This document shows, one piece after another, positions 48,701 to 63,657 of a DNA stretch of 64,000 bases. Below the pieces are notes generated by a model, which saw only the letters and a program-made list of their open reading frames with translations, ran no database searches and was not told the DNA's origin. The stretch comes from Latrodectus hesperus (lineage: Eukaryota; Arthropoda; Arachnida; Araneae; Theridiidae), in NCBI GenBank assembly GCA_037975125.1, contig CM075856.1, forward strand, positions 3,632,036-3,696,035, written 5' to 3'. The position numbers were made by a program, and so were the translations under genes. How positions within the stretch are numbered: position 1 is the stretch's first letter; each line of letters starts with the position of its first letter.

Positions 48701-51700
48701 TATCATCTTTATTTTTGTGCCTATGGGGCTATATATTCACTCTCCAAATAGATATTTTAATGAGAACTAATTTCTGTCTTATTTGTATCATCAGGTTATT
48801 CATATATTTGATCATATGTTTCTCTTGATATGTTGCATAAGAACATTAATTTTTTTTATTATTTTACTTTCTCCCGGAAATAGTATTGTATAAGTTTTGC
48901 TAGAATTTTTAATATTTTTTAACACATCAATACTAAAGACACATTAAACCATACACTTAATATTTTGTGTCCAGTGTTTCAAACATTGTATTATGACGTT
49001 TGTATAATCAAATACAATTATTGCACTTAATCGCGTATTAGAATTAGAATATCTAATTTAATTAATTATAAACATTATTAAAATTTATTATTAATTTAAT
49101 TTATAATAAAAATTTAAATAGAAAACTATATTTGAATTTAAAAAAATGTTTTTTAATAACATGATGGCATTTTCATATGTTAAATAAAAAAAGTAAATTA
49201 AAGTGTAAATTAAAAGAAATGTTCAATTAAAAAGGAAATAAAACTCCATTTAATTACCCAAGAAGAAACCAGGAGAAAAAGTTTGAAGAATGTTTACAGA
49301 TTATCTCTTATGTAACGTAAGTTCTAAGTACCCAAGTTCTCTTATTATTTAATGCAAGTTTTAAGTAACTAAAAAAATTCATTGGATTAAGTTACATTTT
49401 TCCCTAAAATTAATAGCACATAAAAGACAAAAGGAATACTTTGCATTTTTTACTATTCTATTATGCTAAGCAATACTGAAATAATGATAAATACAAAAAA
49501 ATAACGGGAAGGTAGAAAAATATAAAAATCTTTAGATTAGATGTATTATTTTATATCTATTTTTGCATAAACTTAAAATATATTCATCGGTTTGTAAATA
49601 TTTTTTTTTAAATTTTATTTGAAAAACTAAAATTACGCTGTTAATTTAATTAGTTGATTCTCTCTTACAGTTTTAATTTTATTTATATAACCTAAATAAG
49701 TTTTTTAATATGATACCAATGTTGGTATTCCTTCAGTGTAAATTAGAATGTGAAAGTATAATTATATAATTCAGATTAAAATATAAAGTTTAAAGATTAT
49801 CTCACAATTATACGTTAAACATAATTTGAAGGACACAATGCACTTAATTTACTTTAGATTTTTATAATAATATAGTTGTTTAATCTTCTTATAAACTCGT
49901 GATACATGTTCACTTCACGTATCACAAGTTTTTAAACTTGTGACACATTTAGGTCATTGTTTAGCATTTCAAAATCCACCCCGCAAACTGCATTCTAACA
50001 CTACTTTCTTAGATAGTGGGCCACATTCATGAGTTGCAGTTAGGGAAACCAGGTATTCTCAAAAGCACTCAACCAGAAAGACGTGTTTGCAGTAAGAAAA
50101 AGCGGAACAATCCCCAATAATGATTTCCCGTTGTTCAAGGATGTTTGTTATGGAATGGGAAACATTGTGCCTCTATTTGAATTCACTGTTGACAACAAGA
50201 TCTTATTTATTCCATTGAGGTTTGAATTACTATTTTTTCAATATAAATATCTTTTCTATTATACGACATAAAATATATTATAGTGTCTGTTTCGCTTAAT
50301 AGCCAGACAACAACAATAAAAGCAAAATATTTCGGATTTGCTCTCTATTCTGTCGAATAATATATAATGCTTTATCATTTCACATGTGTGTCAGGCTTCG
50401 AAGTTTTCTGAGTTTCCTTCTTGGTGACACATGAACACAGCGCTAAAATATTTACGAAAGTCCTAGAGGAAAGCAACTCAGTGGTTGTCACAAAATTGCC
50501 TGGCTATATTAGTTCATTAGGCTGTTCACTGTGTGCCATTTCAATACTATATCATAAATAAAATTCAACATCGCACAGTGGTGTGTCATCGCTTAACAAG
50601 GTGAATCACTCCTATTTTGATTGCTGCCACCTGTTGATAAGAGATATTTTTAATATATATCTGCCAAGATATGAGAGTTTGATGTTTTTTTGGGATTCAT
50701 CCTTTGAAGCTCATGGATACAGTTCACAATTTAAGAAATGTGTTCGGAAAACAATTTATTTTGTGGATTTTAAAATCCGCTAAAATAGTCTCAGAGCTGC
50801 AAACTTTATTTTACACTATGTCAAAAAAAGTAAAATAAGCATTAGGTCTATAATATTTTAACATATAATTATTATAGAATTCATTTAATGAAACCTCAAT
50901 AATGTCGTCTTCAATGTTCAATTTTTATATTGAAATTATCTATCAAAATTCAATGTTTACTTGAAATATAAAAAAATAGAGTGATGTGATGTATTGTATA
51001 ATTTTTAAAAATTCTGTCAGTTCACTCAATTTGTTTCAAAGAAAAGGATAACAAATAGAATAGACACAAATGTTAGATAAATTTCCTTTCTCGCGAGAAA
51101 CAATTTTTATATAAAGTGATTTCATTTTTCTCTCGAACGTTATACGATTTACAACAGAAAAATAGCTTCTTTTGTATTATAATAAATATTTTTCATTAAA
51201 TATAAATATTACCAACTTAAATTTCAAAAATGAAGAAAATTTAAAACGAAACAAAAATAAAAGAGTATGTTAAACCTGGATACACAGAAAATTTACATAT
51301 GAAACAAACAAATTTAGCTTTATACAAAATTAATAAATTCTTAATGCTTCAAATTTGAATTTTATCGCTTAATGAAGGCTTTTGAAATTTATTTCTTAAG
51401 AAAATTATAAAAGTTTTCCATTATTTTGTATACAAATCCAGAATGTAATTTTAAACTTTAATCACATAATTGTCTTGTATAAATTTGATTGTAAAAAGAA
51501 AAAATTCTGTTTGCACTACCATTCAAATTTTTGTTTGAAACATTGCTTTCATTCTCCAGATAATTGGAACATTTGTTAAATAGAATTTTCAAACACAATT
51601 AAAATATTAATTCTAAAATTCTGTTCTGTAATGATAACTGCTTAGTATTTTCATACGATCTCTCTTTATTGAATCAATGAAAATAAATAAATTGTGTAAT

Positions 51701-53078
51701 AATTTGAACTATTGGTTTGCTTAACTTCTAAAAATGAATTAAAATTATTTAAATATACTTTTATGTTTGAAAATTTGCTTAAAATATGTTTTATTTTATT
51801 TTTAATGATTTTACGCTTTTTTTCAGTGATTATTTTTTAAATATAAAAAATGAGATGGTTTATAGTAATTCTTATCAACTAATTAAACGAGTGGTGATTC
51901 AATAATCTTTGCACTTAGTATGTAATTTTTAAAAGATGTTCAATAATTATTGGATGCGCAATATATTAATGAGGTTTTTCCTTTTTTTCAAGCATTTAAC
52001 CATTATAATATTTAAATTACTGAAAATGGATCTAATAAAGTGTTGTTGGAAAATTATGCATAACAACATTTCTTTAACAGATTCTAAAATTTTACGTTAA
52101 CTTTTAATAAGTATGAAATCTATAAAAACATTTCTGTTTACAAAGAATTTAAAGCATCAAAAATAATCTTATGAAATGTTGCATAGATTTATAATAACAG
52201 CATTTTATTTACCATAACAATTGTATAAAATTCAAATAACGAGTAATCTTAGAAATGTCGATTTGCTATGTAAATATTCTGTTAAAGCTTCTTCACAACA
52301 TTGAATTTAATAATTTTAAATATATCTATTTACAGAAGAGACCAATTGCATTCACAATATTAATATATAAATATACGTATTTACAAAATGCATTTCCTCT
52401 GTATTCATTAATAGTAGTATTCATTAATAGTTTTTAAAATATATTAAATTATAGTTTTTTGTATTTATACAAAATAAAAATCTGAAATATTTTTTTAAAA
52501 TTAAGTAATTACTGGTTCCTTTATTATCACTATTTCTTCATTTATTAAATTTTATTTCATTTATTAAATGTTTTTATAAATAATATGCAGTGTTGTATTT
52601 GTAAGAAATTAAGAACATGAGTTAAAGAGATTATTTTTGTAAGCAAATATGAATCTAAGAAAATCTTTTACAATCAGATAGGATAATTTCAATATTTAAG
52701 ACAAACGTTCCTCATCTCTATTGTTTACAAAAAAATTTTGTTATCAATGTACATTTCAAGCCTTGGATTTGAAATAGTTATTTATTTGTATAAAACGTTG
52801 AATGATATCATGTAAAAGTAAACTCAAAAGAAAAATCAAAACTTCTTTGCTTGTTTGCTTGCAAATGTTTTTTAAGGAATTAAAAGTATAATTGGAAGAT
52901 TTTTAAAATAGTGAATTGTAATCATAAAACGAAGAGTATTTATGAGAAACTTCAAACAACTATTCTAAAATGTTCAGTTTTAGAAAGTAGAAATGTAACA
53001 TCTATATTTTAGTTAAACAATGATTAGAGCTGGAGTTTGTTGTAGAAGGAAAATAATCTTATACTTGGATTGCTGTAT
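42781..53078. other. AT-rich DNA with no recognised gene
   Basis: No coding family recognised on either strand. Notable small items: a GC-richer island at about 43840-44060 of unknown nature; an 18-bp perfect inverted repeat at 44803-44848; and the 15-mer GTGGGCCACATTCAT at 50016-50030, shared with the SINE at 27472-27486, hinting at a SINE relic near 49.98-50.04 kb. The frame at 47989-48252 (87 codons) is unassigned. Confidence 0.5.
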
Positions 53079-53088
53079 CCATCACCCG

Positions 53089-53268
53089 TAAGGCCGAGCT
53101 GGCAGCCTAATGGTTAGTGCTCTTGCCTTCGGTTCAAAAGTTCGTGGGTTCGAATCCCACCTTGGGCATGGATGTTTGTAGTGGTTCGGAATCCACTTTA
53201 AACCGTAGGTCCCCGTCTAATTAGCCCTCGTGTGCAAAAAATGACCGTTGAGCGACCAACAAACCAAA
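53089..53268 (+). mobile_element. short tRNA-derived SINE with perfect 10-bp target duplication
   Basis: 180 bp. The head has an A box in TGGCAGCCTAATGGTTAGTGC (about 53100-53120) and a consensus B box GGTTCGAATCC (53147-53157). GGGCATGGATG follows, as in the 5- and 27-kb SINEs, then a shorter tail with TAATTAGCCCTCG and a final A/C-rich run. CCATCACCCG flanks it on both sides (53079-53088 and 53269-53278), a clear target-site duplication. Well preserved and likely recent. Not a functional tRNA: the anticodon arm cannot be drawn convincingly and the copy ends in a SINE tail. Confidence 0.93.
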
Positions 53269-53278
53269 CCATCACCCG

Positions 53279-56080
53279 AAAGCTTACTGCAGTCAAATGT
53301 AGAAATTCACAATATGTATATTGCGGAATAATGTAAAGCACAAGTAACAAAACTTAGTTTCTTAAAACATATCCAAAATTTAGTTTTTTTTATCAAAGCA
53401 GAATAAATCAACTAAAAAGAAATTAAGATTAATTTGTAAGTTTTTCTTTAGTAAGCTTCTTTCTACAAATAAATGACCTGAAATGGAATTGTGTTTACAT
53501 ATTGATATAATCTATAATTAATATTTTAAGTACTAACTGTGTAATTAAATTACATGTTGACTTATGTGTATATTATTAATGTAAGAAGTATTACAAAAAA
53601 TTTAATTTGTATTAACTTAAATAATTCCAGGCACTTATATATATCTCTGTCTCTCTATGTATAATTATAAATAAAACTTAAATAACCTTAATACTTTTAT
53701 TTATTGAAAACTTAGATTTTCATATTTTATTCCAAATAAACTTTAAAAAATGTTATATATGATACCTCAAAAGTTTTCTTTCAAAATAAATCTTTTAAGG
53801 ATCTAAAATAGATCCAAATCAGAAGGAAAATCCTTGTTCGTGACGAGATAAGCATAACTTAATTCTCATTTACAATCAATAAATCACAGTAGAGAACTAA
53901 TGCCTTTACGATATTTGAAAGTTAAAATTAGCTTTATTGATTTGGATTGGTAGAAATTTATTTCATTTGGTCATACTTTTTATTCATAATAAAGAAAAAA
54001 GGAAATAGTGTTAAATGCTTATGTTAATTATTTAACGTTTTTCAAACTAAACAACAATGCATTACAATAAAATTTAACATGACAGTAAAAATTCTGTGAA
54101 ATTGATACCATTTAGCAGCTTAGAAAAATTAAAGGCTTGCTTATTGCTCTTCAGAGATTTTCTGATAAATATATAAAACCAAATGTAATTTACGCATCTT
54201 AGCTTTTATTCTTGAATCAAGCAAATGAAATCCCCAGTTTAAAATAAAAACTTAAAGAAATAAATTTTAATTTTTTTGTTCAGTGGAACAGAAATAACAA
54301 ACAACTTTTGTGTTTATAAAGTAAAAAATAACAATAGTTAATTAATTTCATTTTACGTTAATGAAAATAACAACAAACAACACTATTTGCTGAAATTGTT
54401 TTCCCCTTGATATGGTTTAATTTTATTTAATCATTAAAAAAAGAAAGCAGAGAATGTAAAAAGAAGCAGAAAAGAAGAGAGAGAGAAATAAGAATTCAGA
54501 AATGCAGATGCATATTTAATGAAGTTGATAAAATTCGATGCCAAGAAAAAGACAGTAAAGATTTTCCAGAATTCAATAAATTTTTCATTTAACATTTGTT
54601 TTCTTAATATTTTCGGCAACCAATTTATTAAGCAATCAAAGAAATGTATACAAATAGGAATATGTTTGATACGTGCAATCGTTTTAGACATGGCATAAAT
54701 ATCTTCAAAAATTTTTGAGTGTCCTTACTAAAATACTGCTGATTGCAAATAAAATTTTTGTTGTAGTTTGTAAAATCTGAAGTAGCATTGATTTCATAAA
54801 TTAAACTTTATGCCTATTTTATTTGCAAATGTCCATTTTTGTTTAGACTACAGTCTTCATGAAGTTTTGTTTTACACATCTGAAGATATTTACTTTTTCA
54901 ATTTTTATTTTTCATGAATAAAATAACTATACACTTTAAAATAACTTTACACATAAGTTATTTTCATGAATTTTCAATTTTGCTTTTATTTATGTTCATT
55001 CCCTTTTATAAATATCATTTTATGTCCTATTTATGATAAGAAAAATGAATATAAAATAATAATTTACGTAATGAATTTATAGAAAATGGATGTAAGAAAT
55101 AATATTTCAATATGCATAGCAAATAAAAATTATTTTATATTAAATTTAATAATAATAGTAAAAAAAACTTTCCTTAAGCAATTTTTATAAATAAAAAGCA
55201 TTTCGAAATCCTTAGAATTCTCAATGCTGTTTTTATACGAATAAAGTCTTAATATATATTTTCCAAATGTGTCATAATAATAAGTTAATTTCTCAGTAAA
55301 TTATGATTTTTCTTTCTCAGATCTTAATATGGAAATAGGCTAAATAAATAGAAACATCTCTTTCATTGCATAAAATTTCTTATATTTTTTTGCAAATTTT
55401 AAAAACTAGTGTATTTTTCAAACAAGTGTATTCTTTATTTTCTGATTCTGTTTAACATTGCTTTTCCTTAACAGATATTTCTAGGTATTTTTTCACTACA
55501 AATGTTAAGCAAATTTACGATTCTTTTTTCAGAAAGGTAGAGTTTTAATATCAGAAAAATATTTAAATATTAATTAATTTAAACTTTTATATTTATTAAG
55601 AATATTGTAACATTTATTTTATTATTTATTAATACATTTAAATTTATGCATTTTAAATTTTTTATTACGCGCATTATGTATTTCAATTGCTTGCGTGTTT
55701 TAATTTATTACATGTACTATGTATTTCATTCATTAATTGAAAGGATTATTTAGAATTAACGAATTTCATTTTACATAAGTATTTAAGAACTTAAATAAAA
55801 TAATGTATACATATTTTATGAATATTCATTATCACATACATGGATAGATATACCTAATTGAGCTTAAATGTTGTCTAATAGATGAAAATATGGCCAAAAA
55901 AATTAAATACTTATGTGTCGAACGAATTGTAACAACCGAGAATTTGAAGTGTATTTGTGCGCTTGCAGCAATCGCTCTTTATATTCTTCCAGATTAAATT
56001 TATTTATGAGTAGTTTATGTTTTAGTTCGAATACCTTGTGTATAGAGTGCGTTGATAATTTATCATCACAGACATTAAGG
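53279..56080. other. AT-rich DNA with no recognised gene
   Basis: Nothing recognisable beyond a purine-rich patch at 54440-54490. Confidence 0.5.
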
Positions 56081-56082
56081 GA

Positions 56083-56276
56083 AAGCCGCAATGGCTGGGT
56101 TGATCAGGGCTTCGTACTCCTCATTGGGAGGTAGAGAGTTCGAATCCCAAATCATGTGAAGCTCAATCGTATTCATTGAAAGAAACTGAGGTACTTTATT
56201 TAGGTCATAGTTTCAACATTCTCCAAGCAAAATGATAATGCTGTTGTGAAGACCAAGTACGGGTTTTTTTTTTTTT
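56083..56276 (+). mobile_element. tRNA-derived SINE, different head, ending in T-run
   Basis: A-box-like ATGGCTGGGTTGATCAGGGC and B-box GAGTTCGAATCCC (56136-56148), at tRNA-like spacing, then about 115 bp of body ending in a run of 13 T (56264-56276), which would terminate Pol III. It differs from the other SINEs in the window. It abuts the gypsy relic that follows. Confidence 0.68.
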
Positions 56277-56309
56277 ATATTCTAAATTAGAGGAATGTTT
56301 ACTCATAAA

Positions 56310-57060
56310 TGTTAGAGACCAACTCTGACTGCAGCAGCAAAATTATGGTTACATAAAAGAAGCTTTACTTCATAATTTTAAATTTACACCAAATAAGCTA
56401 AAGCAACTTTTCATAAAATAACAAAAGAACAACAATGTGTGTTACATAAGCAAATTATTATAACCACAAGCTTTATAATTATTTTTATAAAGTAATCAAG
56501 GCTGTTAAAATTGATAATTTTGCAAAGTTACGAGATTTGATCCTAATTGACTAGATAAAAGAGTAATCTAGAAGAATTTAAAGAATTTTATTTGGGTGAA
56601 TGGAGTAATATGAACAATACACTTCTTTGGAGATGAAATTTGTAGATGTTAAGAAAAACATCAAACCTCAAACTAATGTGATGTATGACGTAATAAATAT
56701 AATATATTTCAACGCATCAAAATTAAAAATCATATAGCCTACCACAATACTGTGCGAAAATAGCAATAATCATCGGAATAAAAATTTTAAAAACGAGAAG
56801 AAAATAATAACGAAGGATTTAAAGACAAATATTTTGAAAACAGTAAAACACTGAAATCATATAGCCTACTACAACTGATCTTTAGAGACCACAATGGCTT
56901 TTAATTAAAAGGTATCCTCCAAATTTTGTAAGCAATGTGGGAGAAGAACTAGTTAAAGAGTTACAAAAACCTTATATGTACAATTGTTAGGAGCGTTTTG
57001 AATGTGATTCAACATATCATTGCAGATGACAATGTCTTTTAGTTAAAAAAGTTCTTAATT
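56310..57060 (+). pseudogene. third gypsy: Gag relic with zinc-knuckle trace
   Basis: Strongly decayed but recognisable. A NYGYIKEALLHNFKFTPNKLKQLF segment (about 56345-56415) matches the middle of Gag as in the elements at 36.3 and 63.1 kb. Then come a NFAKLRDLILID block (56515-56555) and EEFKEFYLGEW after a frameshift, in the same order as in those Gags. A degraded knuckle trace with CDSTYHC lies near 57000-57025. Stops and frameshifts are spread throughout. A short repeat AATCATATAGCCTAC occurs twice (about 56730 and 56860) within the linker. Confidence 0.7.
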
Positions 57061-57345
57061 CTTTCAATAATATAAGGAAAACAGACTTAGTTGAAAAGAT
57101 ATTAAACCATATACAGTTTATGCGAAAGTTAGTGGAATTAAATTTAACAAAAGTAAGAATCAATGTTTTTAGAAAAATGTATGTATTGCCTCAACATGTT
57201 TGGAAACAAGCATCTTTGATTTAATTCTTACTTGCTTACTAGTTCCACGAATTCTGTTGAATTAGAAAATGCAACTAAAGGACTATTATTATTGCAAAGG
57301 AACTGGTGTGTGTGTGGCAGATACTTTTTTAGAAAAACGCACAGC

Positions 57346-57348
<3 letters not shown>

Positions 57349-57425
<77 letters not shown>
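57349..57425. repeat. (TA)n microsatellite inside gypsy relic
   Basis: About 77 bp of TA between the Gag/protease part and the integrase part of the third gypsy. The RT and RNase H region expected between them (over 2 kb) is absent. Confidence 0.95.
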
Positions 57426-57428
<3 letters not shown>

Positions 57429-57995
57429 TACTAATATAGAAGAGTCAAGTCAAACATATAAGATGATGGAAGAGAATTTCCAATGAATTTGAATCTATAT
57501 TAATTTACAGTTTTACCAGAACAACAATCTGAGGAAACTTTAATTCCTATACTTAAATTTGGTGAAGAAAAATTTAAAAACACTTCAATGAAAAGGCGAT
57601 GACATTAAATCTATATTTGGAGAAACTGAGAAGTTTTAGTCAAGAGAAGTGAGAAGCGCAAATTATGTAATAAAAGGTATACTTTTTCTTAAAAGAAAAG
57701 TGGATAGGTTAGAACAAGAGAATTTTTATTATTCCTCCCGAAAGAGGTAAAAAAAAAGATTAAAACGGCTTGCCACGAAGATTAGTAACTGCAGTTTGAA
57801 ACCTGTTCCTCTTGTAACTATTAAAATAAATGGTAGATTAGCTAGGAAGTTTTATTGGTAAAACTGTTTGCATAGAATAATTTGTGAAATCTTGAGATCG
57901 TTATCAAAGAGCGAAAGAAACTGAAGCGAAAAAATATCCAATGAAAATAGAACCATTAATATTCGAAATTTTAGGAAGAGGAATATATATGTTAA
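57426..57995 (+). pseudogene. third gypsy: integrase N-terminal relic
   Basis: After the (TA)n array, fragments resemble the integrase zinc-binding region. A KEVKKKIKTACHED-like stretch (about 57740-57780) is followed by a KFYW block (about 57850) and a RYQRAKETEAKKYPMKIEPL segment (about 57900-57960), then FEILGRGIY where integrase cores start. Frames shift several times. No catalytic core is seen downstream. It is older than the other gypsies in the window. Confidence 0.6.
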
Positions 57996-58746
57996 AACAC
58001 TTTTGCCAGTTACATATTAAAAAAAGTACATATTATCATTAAGACACAAATGTATAATTACTAAAAATTATAAAATTGGACTATAATATAACTTACTTTA
58101 GTTGATATTATACATGATAAATTATTTTTCTAAAATTTTGAATGTGATAGTTAAATTTTAAGATAGTTTTATGAAAGGGGTTATTTCGTACATATCTTAT
58201 ACTGTACACATTTTTATTTAAATGAATTGAATTTTTCCAGAACAAAAATTTCATATTAAAATGCAATTAAGTATGCAGAATTAGTTTCATAAAGTTTTCG
58301 CAATTTATATTTTGAATCTTTCCCGTTAATGAAACAAAAATTTAGTAAATAATTTTAATGAAACAATTTATAAATTTAACTAATTATACTTTTAAGTGTC
58401 TGATCATAGTGTTATATAATTTAAATCATTATAATTTTTAAAATAACCTATTATTTCACAGTTTGAAAAATATTTGTAATATTAAAAATATAATTAAAAA
58501 TAATATTTATAAGTTAATTGGAAACTTATTTAAGACAGACTGGTAAACAATTTAGATTTTTGTGTTACAGAAATTTTTCATATGATTCAATAATTAAAAA
58601 CATTTCTGCTAAAGAACAAACATATGAATTTAAAACAAATTTAGTTTAATACATCTTTAAATAAAATAGAATGTGTTTACTAATTAATTACCTGCATTAG
58701 CATTTTCAGATAAACAAAATTATTCTAAGAATGCGATTTGATTTGT
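57996..58746. other. AT-rich DNA with no recognised gene
   Basis: Nothing recognisable. Confidence 0.5.
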
Positions 58747-58810
58747 CATTTTTCCATATTAAGGCTAATTAAACTGATGGCTGTTTAATTAGCCTTAATA
58801 TGGAAAAATG
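58747..58810. repeat. perfect 28-bp inverted repeat, 8-base loop
   Basis: Arms 58747-58774 and 58783-58810 are exactly complementary over 28 bases, with loop TGATGGCT. As RNA it would form a 64-base hairpin of pre-miRNA size. As DNA it could be a foldback left by repair or a tiny terminal-inverted-repeat element. It lies 26 bp left of a (TA)n array. No protein or known repeat family is associated. Confidence 0.9.
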
Positions 58811-58833
58811 TGATACATTAATATTGAAACCTA

Positions 58834-61360
<2,527 letters not shown>

Positions 61361-61662
61361 ATGGAACCGATAACAAATCAGAAGAGGGATATAACTCGCG
61401 ACGCTTTTGGAATTGAGGTAGGCGAATTTTAATTGTTTCGTTTCGAAATGTATATTAACGTATTAAGTAACGTATTTTGAAGTAGTAAACGAGATGTAAG
61501 AATTATGTGCATAAGTATAAAGTATTTTCTTAATTTCGTTTGCAATAAGTAATTTCGTTTTTAAAGAAACAATTATTTTCGTTTTGGGTGAAGTAAAAGT
61601 AATTTCGTTATTGATAAAGTATTTTTATATATAAAGTAATTAAGTATTATAATTTGTAAAGT
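61361..61662 (+). other. leader of gypsy element at right edge
   Basis: AT-rich leader before Gag. It contains four copies of a TAATTTCGTT-like unit (about 61530-61615) spaced irregularly. A TGGAACCGATAAC stretch near 61364 could be a primer-binding site, but without the LTR edge this is a guess. Confidence 0.4.
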
Positions 61663-61867
61663 ATGGCTTTTTGGGGAAGGCTAAAAAAGTAGATTTAATA
61701 GAATTAGCAACAGAATTAGGTCTCTCCGTACCGGAAGATGCTAAAACAATGGATTTAAAACGTATAATAACGGAACCAGAGTCGTATGATGAAGAGTTTA
61801 GTAAGAGCTTATTAATTAGGATTACTGAAGATCGAATTGCATCAGAAATAGGCACCAAAACGTTGGT
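61663..61867 (+). pseudogene. gypsy Gag N-terminus (left part, split by solo LTR)
   Basis: A likely start ATG at 61663 is separated by one lost base (T-run at about 61668-61672) from the coding frame. That frame reads AKKVDLIELATELGLSVPEDAK...DLKRIIT, the helical N-terminal motif of Gags in this gypsy group, followed by an acidic helix. Coding then meets the LTR insertion at 61868. Leaving out the insert and one copy of its TTGGT target duplication, the frame is continuous with the part resuming at 62857. Confidence 0.83.
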
Positions 61868-62856
61868 TGTCGTAGTGTAATACGACATAACCAAACCCTG
61901 AGAAAATAGGTGTGTGTATTTTTATTGCACTTTAAATTTAAGAGTTTCCTCTTTTCCTTTCAAACTAAGCAGGAATAATATAAAGGAAAGGATGTAATAA
62001 AAATTGGCACAATGATACAAGTGCAATAAAAGAATAAATTTTTCCCTTTCGGAAGGGATGAGTGATCTGGAGGAAATTGCAGGCAAAGTATATTGTTTTA
62101 TGATATGTATTATTTGTAAATCTGACCAGTCGGGAATGAGGGGGAGAGATTTCTGACCTATCCCATAGAAGTATAGGAGGAACTACAGAACTTTGGAAAA
62201 CCAATGGTGTAAAGAGGAGGAGCTAAGCCGAAAATTATGAAGAGTTAAAAACTGCATCAAAACACAGAGAAGACACACAGATGTCCCAGAGAGGCCCGAC
62301 ATAGAAAAGGAGTCCACAATTGAGGACTGGGTCCTCATTGAGCATAATGGAAAACAACGATCGAAGCCCCACATTCCAGAAGGAACCCTGCCTCGAATTT
62401 CCAGAATGGAGCTGCAGATGTCCGCCAAATAGACGAACAGAATAGAAACGATAGAGTCTGAGGAGAGATACCAGAGAAAGAGAGAAAAGAGGGAAAGCTC
62501 ATGAGCAAGGAGCAAGCCAAGCGAGATCCTGAGCCGGTAATGCCATTGACGTTGGGAGACCAACAGTTACTTCAAAAAGGGGTGAGTCTGATCTCTCGTT
62601 CCTCTTGAGTCTGGTCAAAGTCAGTGATGATATTAATGTGTAATTGTCATAAAACAAATAGTAATTTTAGAATCTCTATTGTTTAATCAAGAATGTTTTG
62701 ATTGTAAATGTAAATTTCTCTTGTAAATAAGTTACTAAAATAAATTATTAAGTTTTATTGTATTTTGTTTTGAATTTATCTCTGTCATTCAATTATTTGA
62801 AAAACGAATCTGGGTTTCCTCGGGATTCTTCGAAAATTACCGAGTTCACCACAACA
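61868..62856 (+). mobile_element. solo LTR, 989 bp, TSD TTGGT
   Basis: Begins TGTCGTAGTG and ends ACCACAACA, forming TG...CA ends with an imperfect short inverted repeat. It is flanked by TTGGT on both sides (61863-61867 and 62857-62861). It splits the Gag frame of the host element with no loss of host bases. There is no internal coding region, so it is the product of LTR-LTR recombination of another LTR retrotransposon. A purine-rich, GC-richer middle (62100-62590) gives a 126-codon minus-strand frame that is incidental. The orientation is taken from the TG/CA ends and the T-rich U3/R/U5 look, and is uncertain. Confidence 0.9.
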
Positions 62857-63657
62857 TTGGTTGACCGTGAGCATGAACTTGAACGTTTACGTATCGAAAA
62901 TAGAGTTCGAAATGTAAATATTTCAGATATAAGTAGCAACGATTAAAGTAGAAAGGTACACATAGATTTTCGAAAGTTAATGCACGAATATAAAATAAAA
63001 GATGGGGATATAAATTTTTATTTAGTTTTATTTGAACGGCAGGCAAGATGAATTGGGTTAAATGAAGAGTATTGGGTGTCATAATTATTGGGACTGCTCC
63101 CATATGAAATTACGCAACTAATAGCGCGTGAAAACGAAGATAATGCAAATAATTATAAATATGTAAAATCGTTATTGCTTAAGAGATATAAGTTGAGTGC
63201 TGATAAGTTTAGATTTAAAATTTTAAATCATGTTAAAAATCCAGAAAGTACATGGAAGGATTATTCATTTGAATTGCAAAACTATTTTGAGGAATGGATA
63301 ACGGGACTCGAGATTTCAGATTTTAATAGTTTAAAAAATTTAATTGTTACTGAACAATTAAAGAAACAAGTAAATTCAACAACTAGGGAACATTTTGTAG
63401 ATGAATGGCCTAAAATTAATTCTCCAGACCAGTTAGCCGATAAATTGGATAATTATGATAATGTTCGATCTATTAACAGTTTTAAATTAAGAAACTCATC
63501 GAATTATAATTCTCGTAATGATAAATTTCAGGTAGAAAAGAAATCATTTCCGTTTAGTGAAAATAAAGGTGTTAATCGAAAAAAGGTAGTCAGTTCGGAT
63601 ATTCGAAATGAAAAAGGGGAATTTAAATGTTTAATTGTAATGATTATGGTCATATAG
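62857..63657 (+). pseudogene. gypsy Gag, central and C-terminal part
   Basis: Resumes in a coiled helix (DREHELERLRIENRV), then the capsid-like body: FYLVLFERQAR, NEEYW, GLLPYEITQLIARENED, YVKSLLLKRYKLSADKFRF, WKDYSFELQNYFEEW, and HFVDEWPKINSPDQLADKLDNYD. These are the full set of blocks of this Gag type; the element at 36.3 kb keeps only the second half. Stops: TAA at 62944, TGA at 63049, TAA at 63082. A lost T near 63629 puts the zinc knuckles in another frame. Gag would form the particle that packages element RNA. Confidence 0.88.

Noticed and set aside
53089..53170. Functional tRNA gene
   Set aside because: A and B boxes are good, but the segment continues into a SINE tail, has a target-site duplication, and an anticodon arm does not form convincingly.
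62183..62563. 126-codon minus-strand ORF as a gene
   Set aside because: It lies wholly within the solo LTR and opposite a purine-rich tract; no family resemblance.
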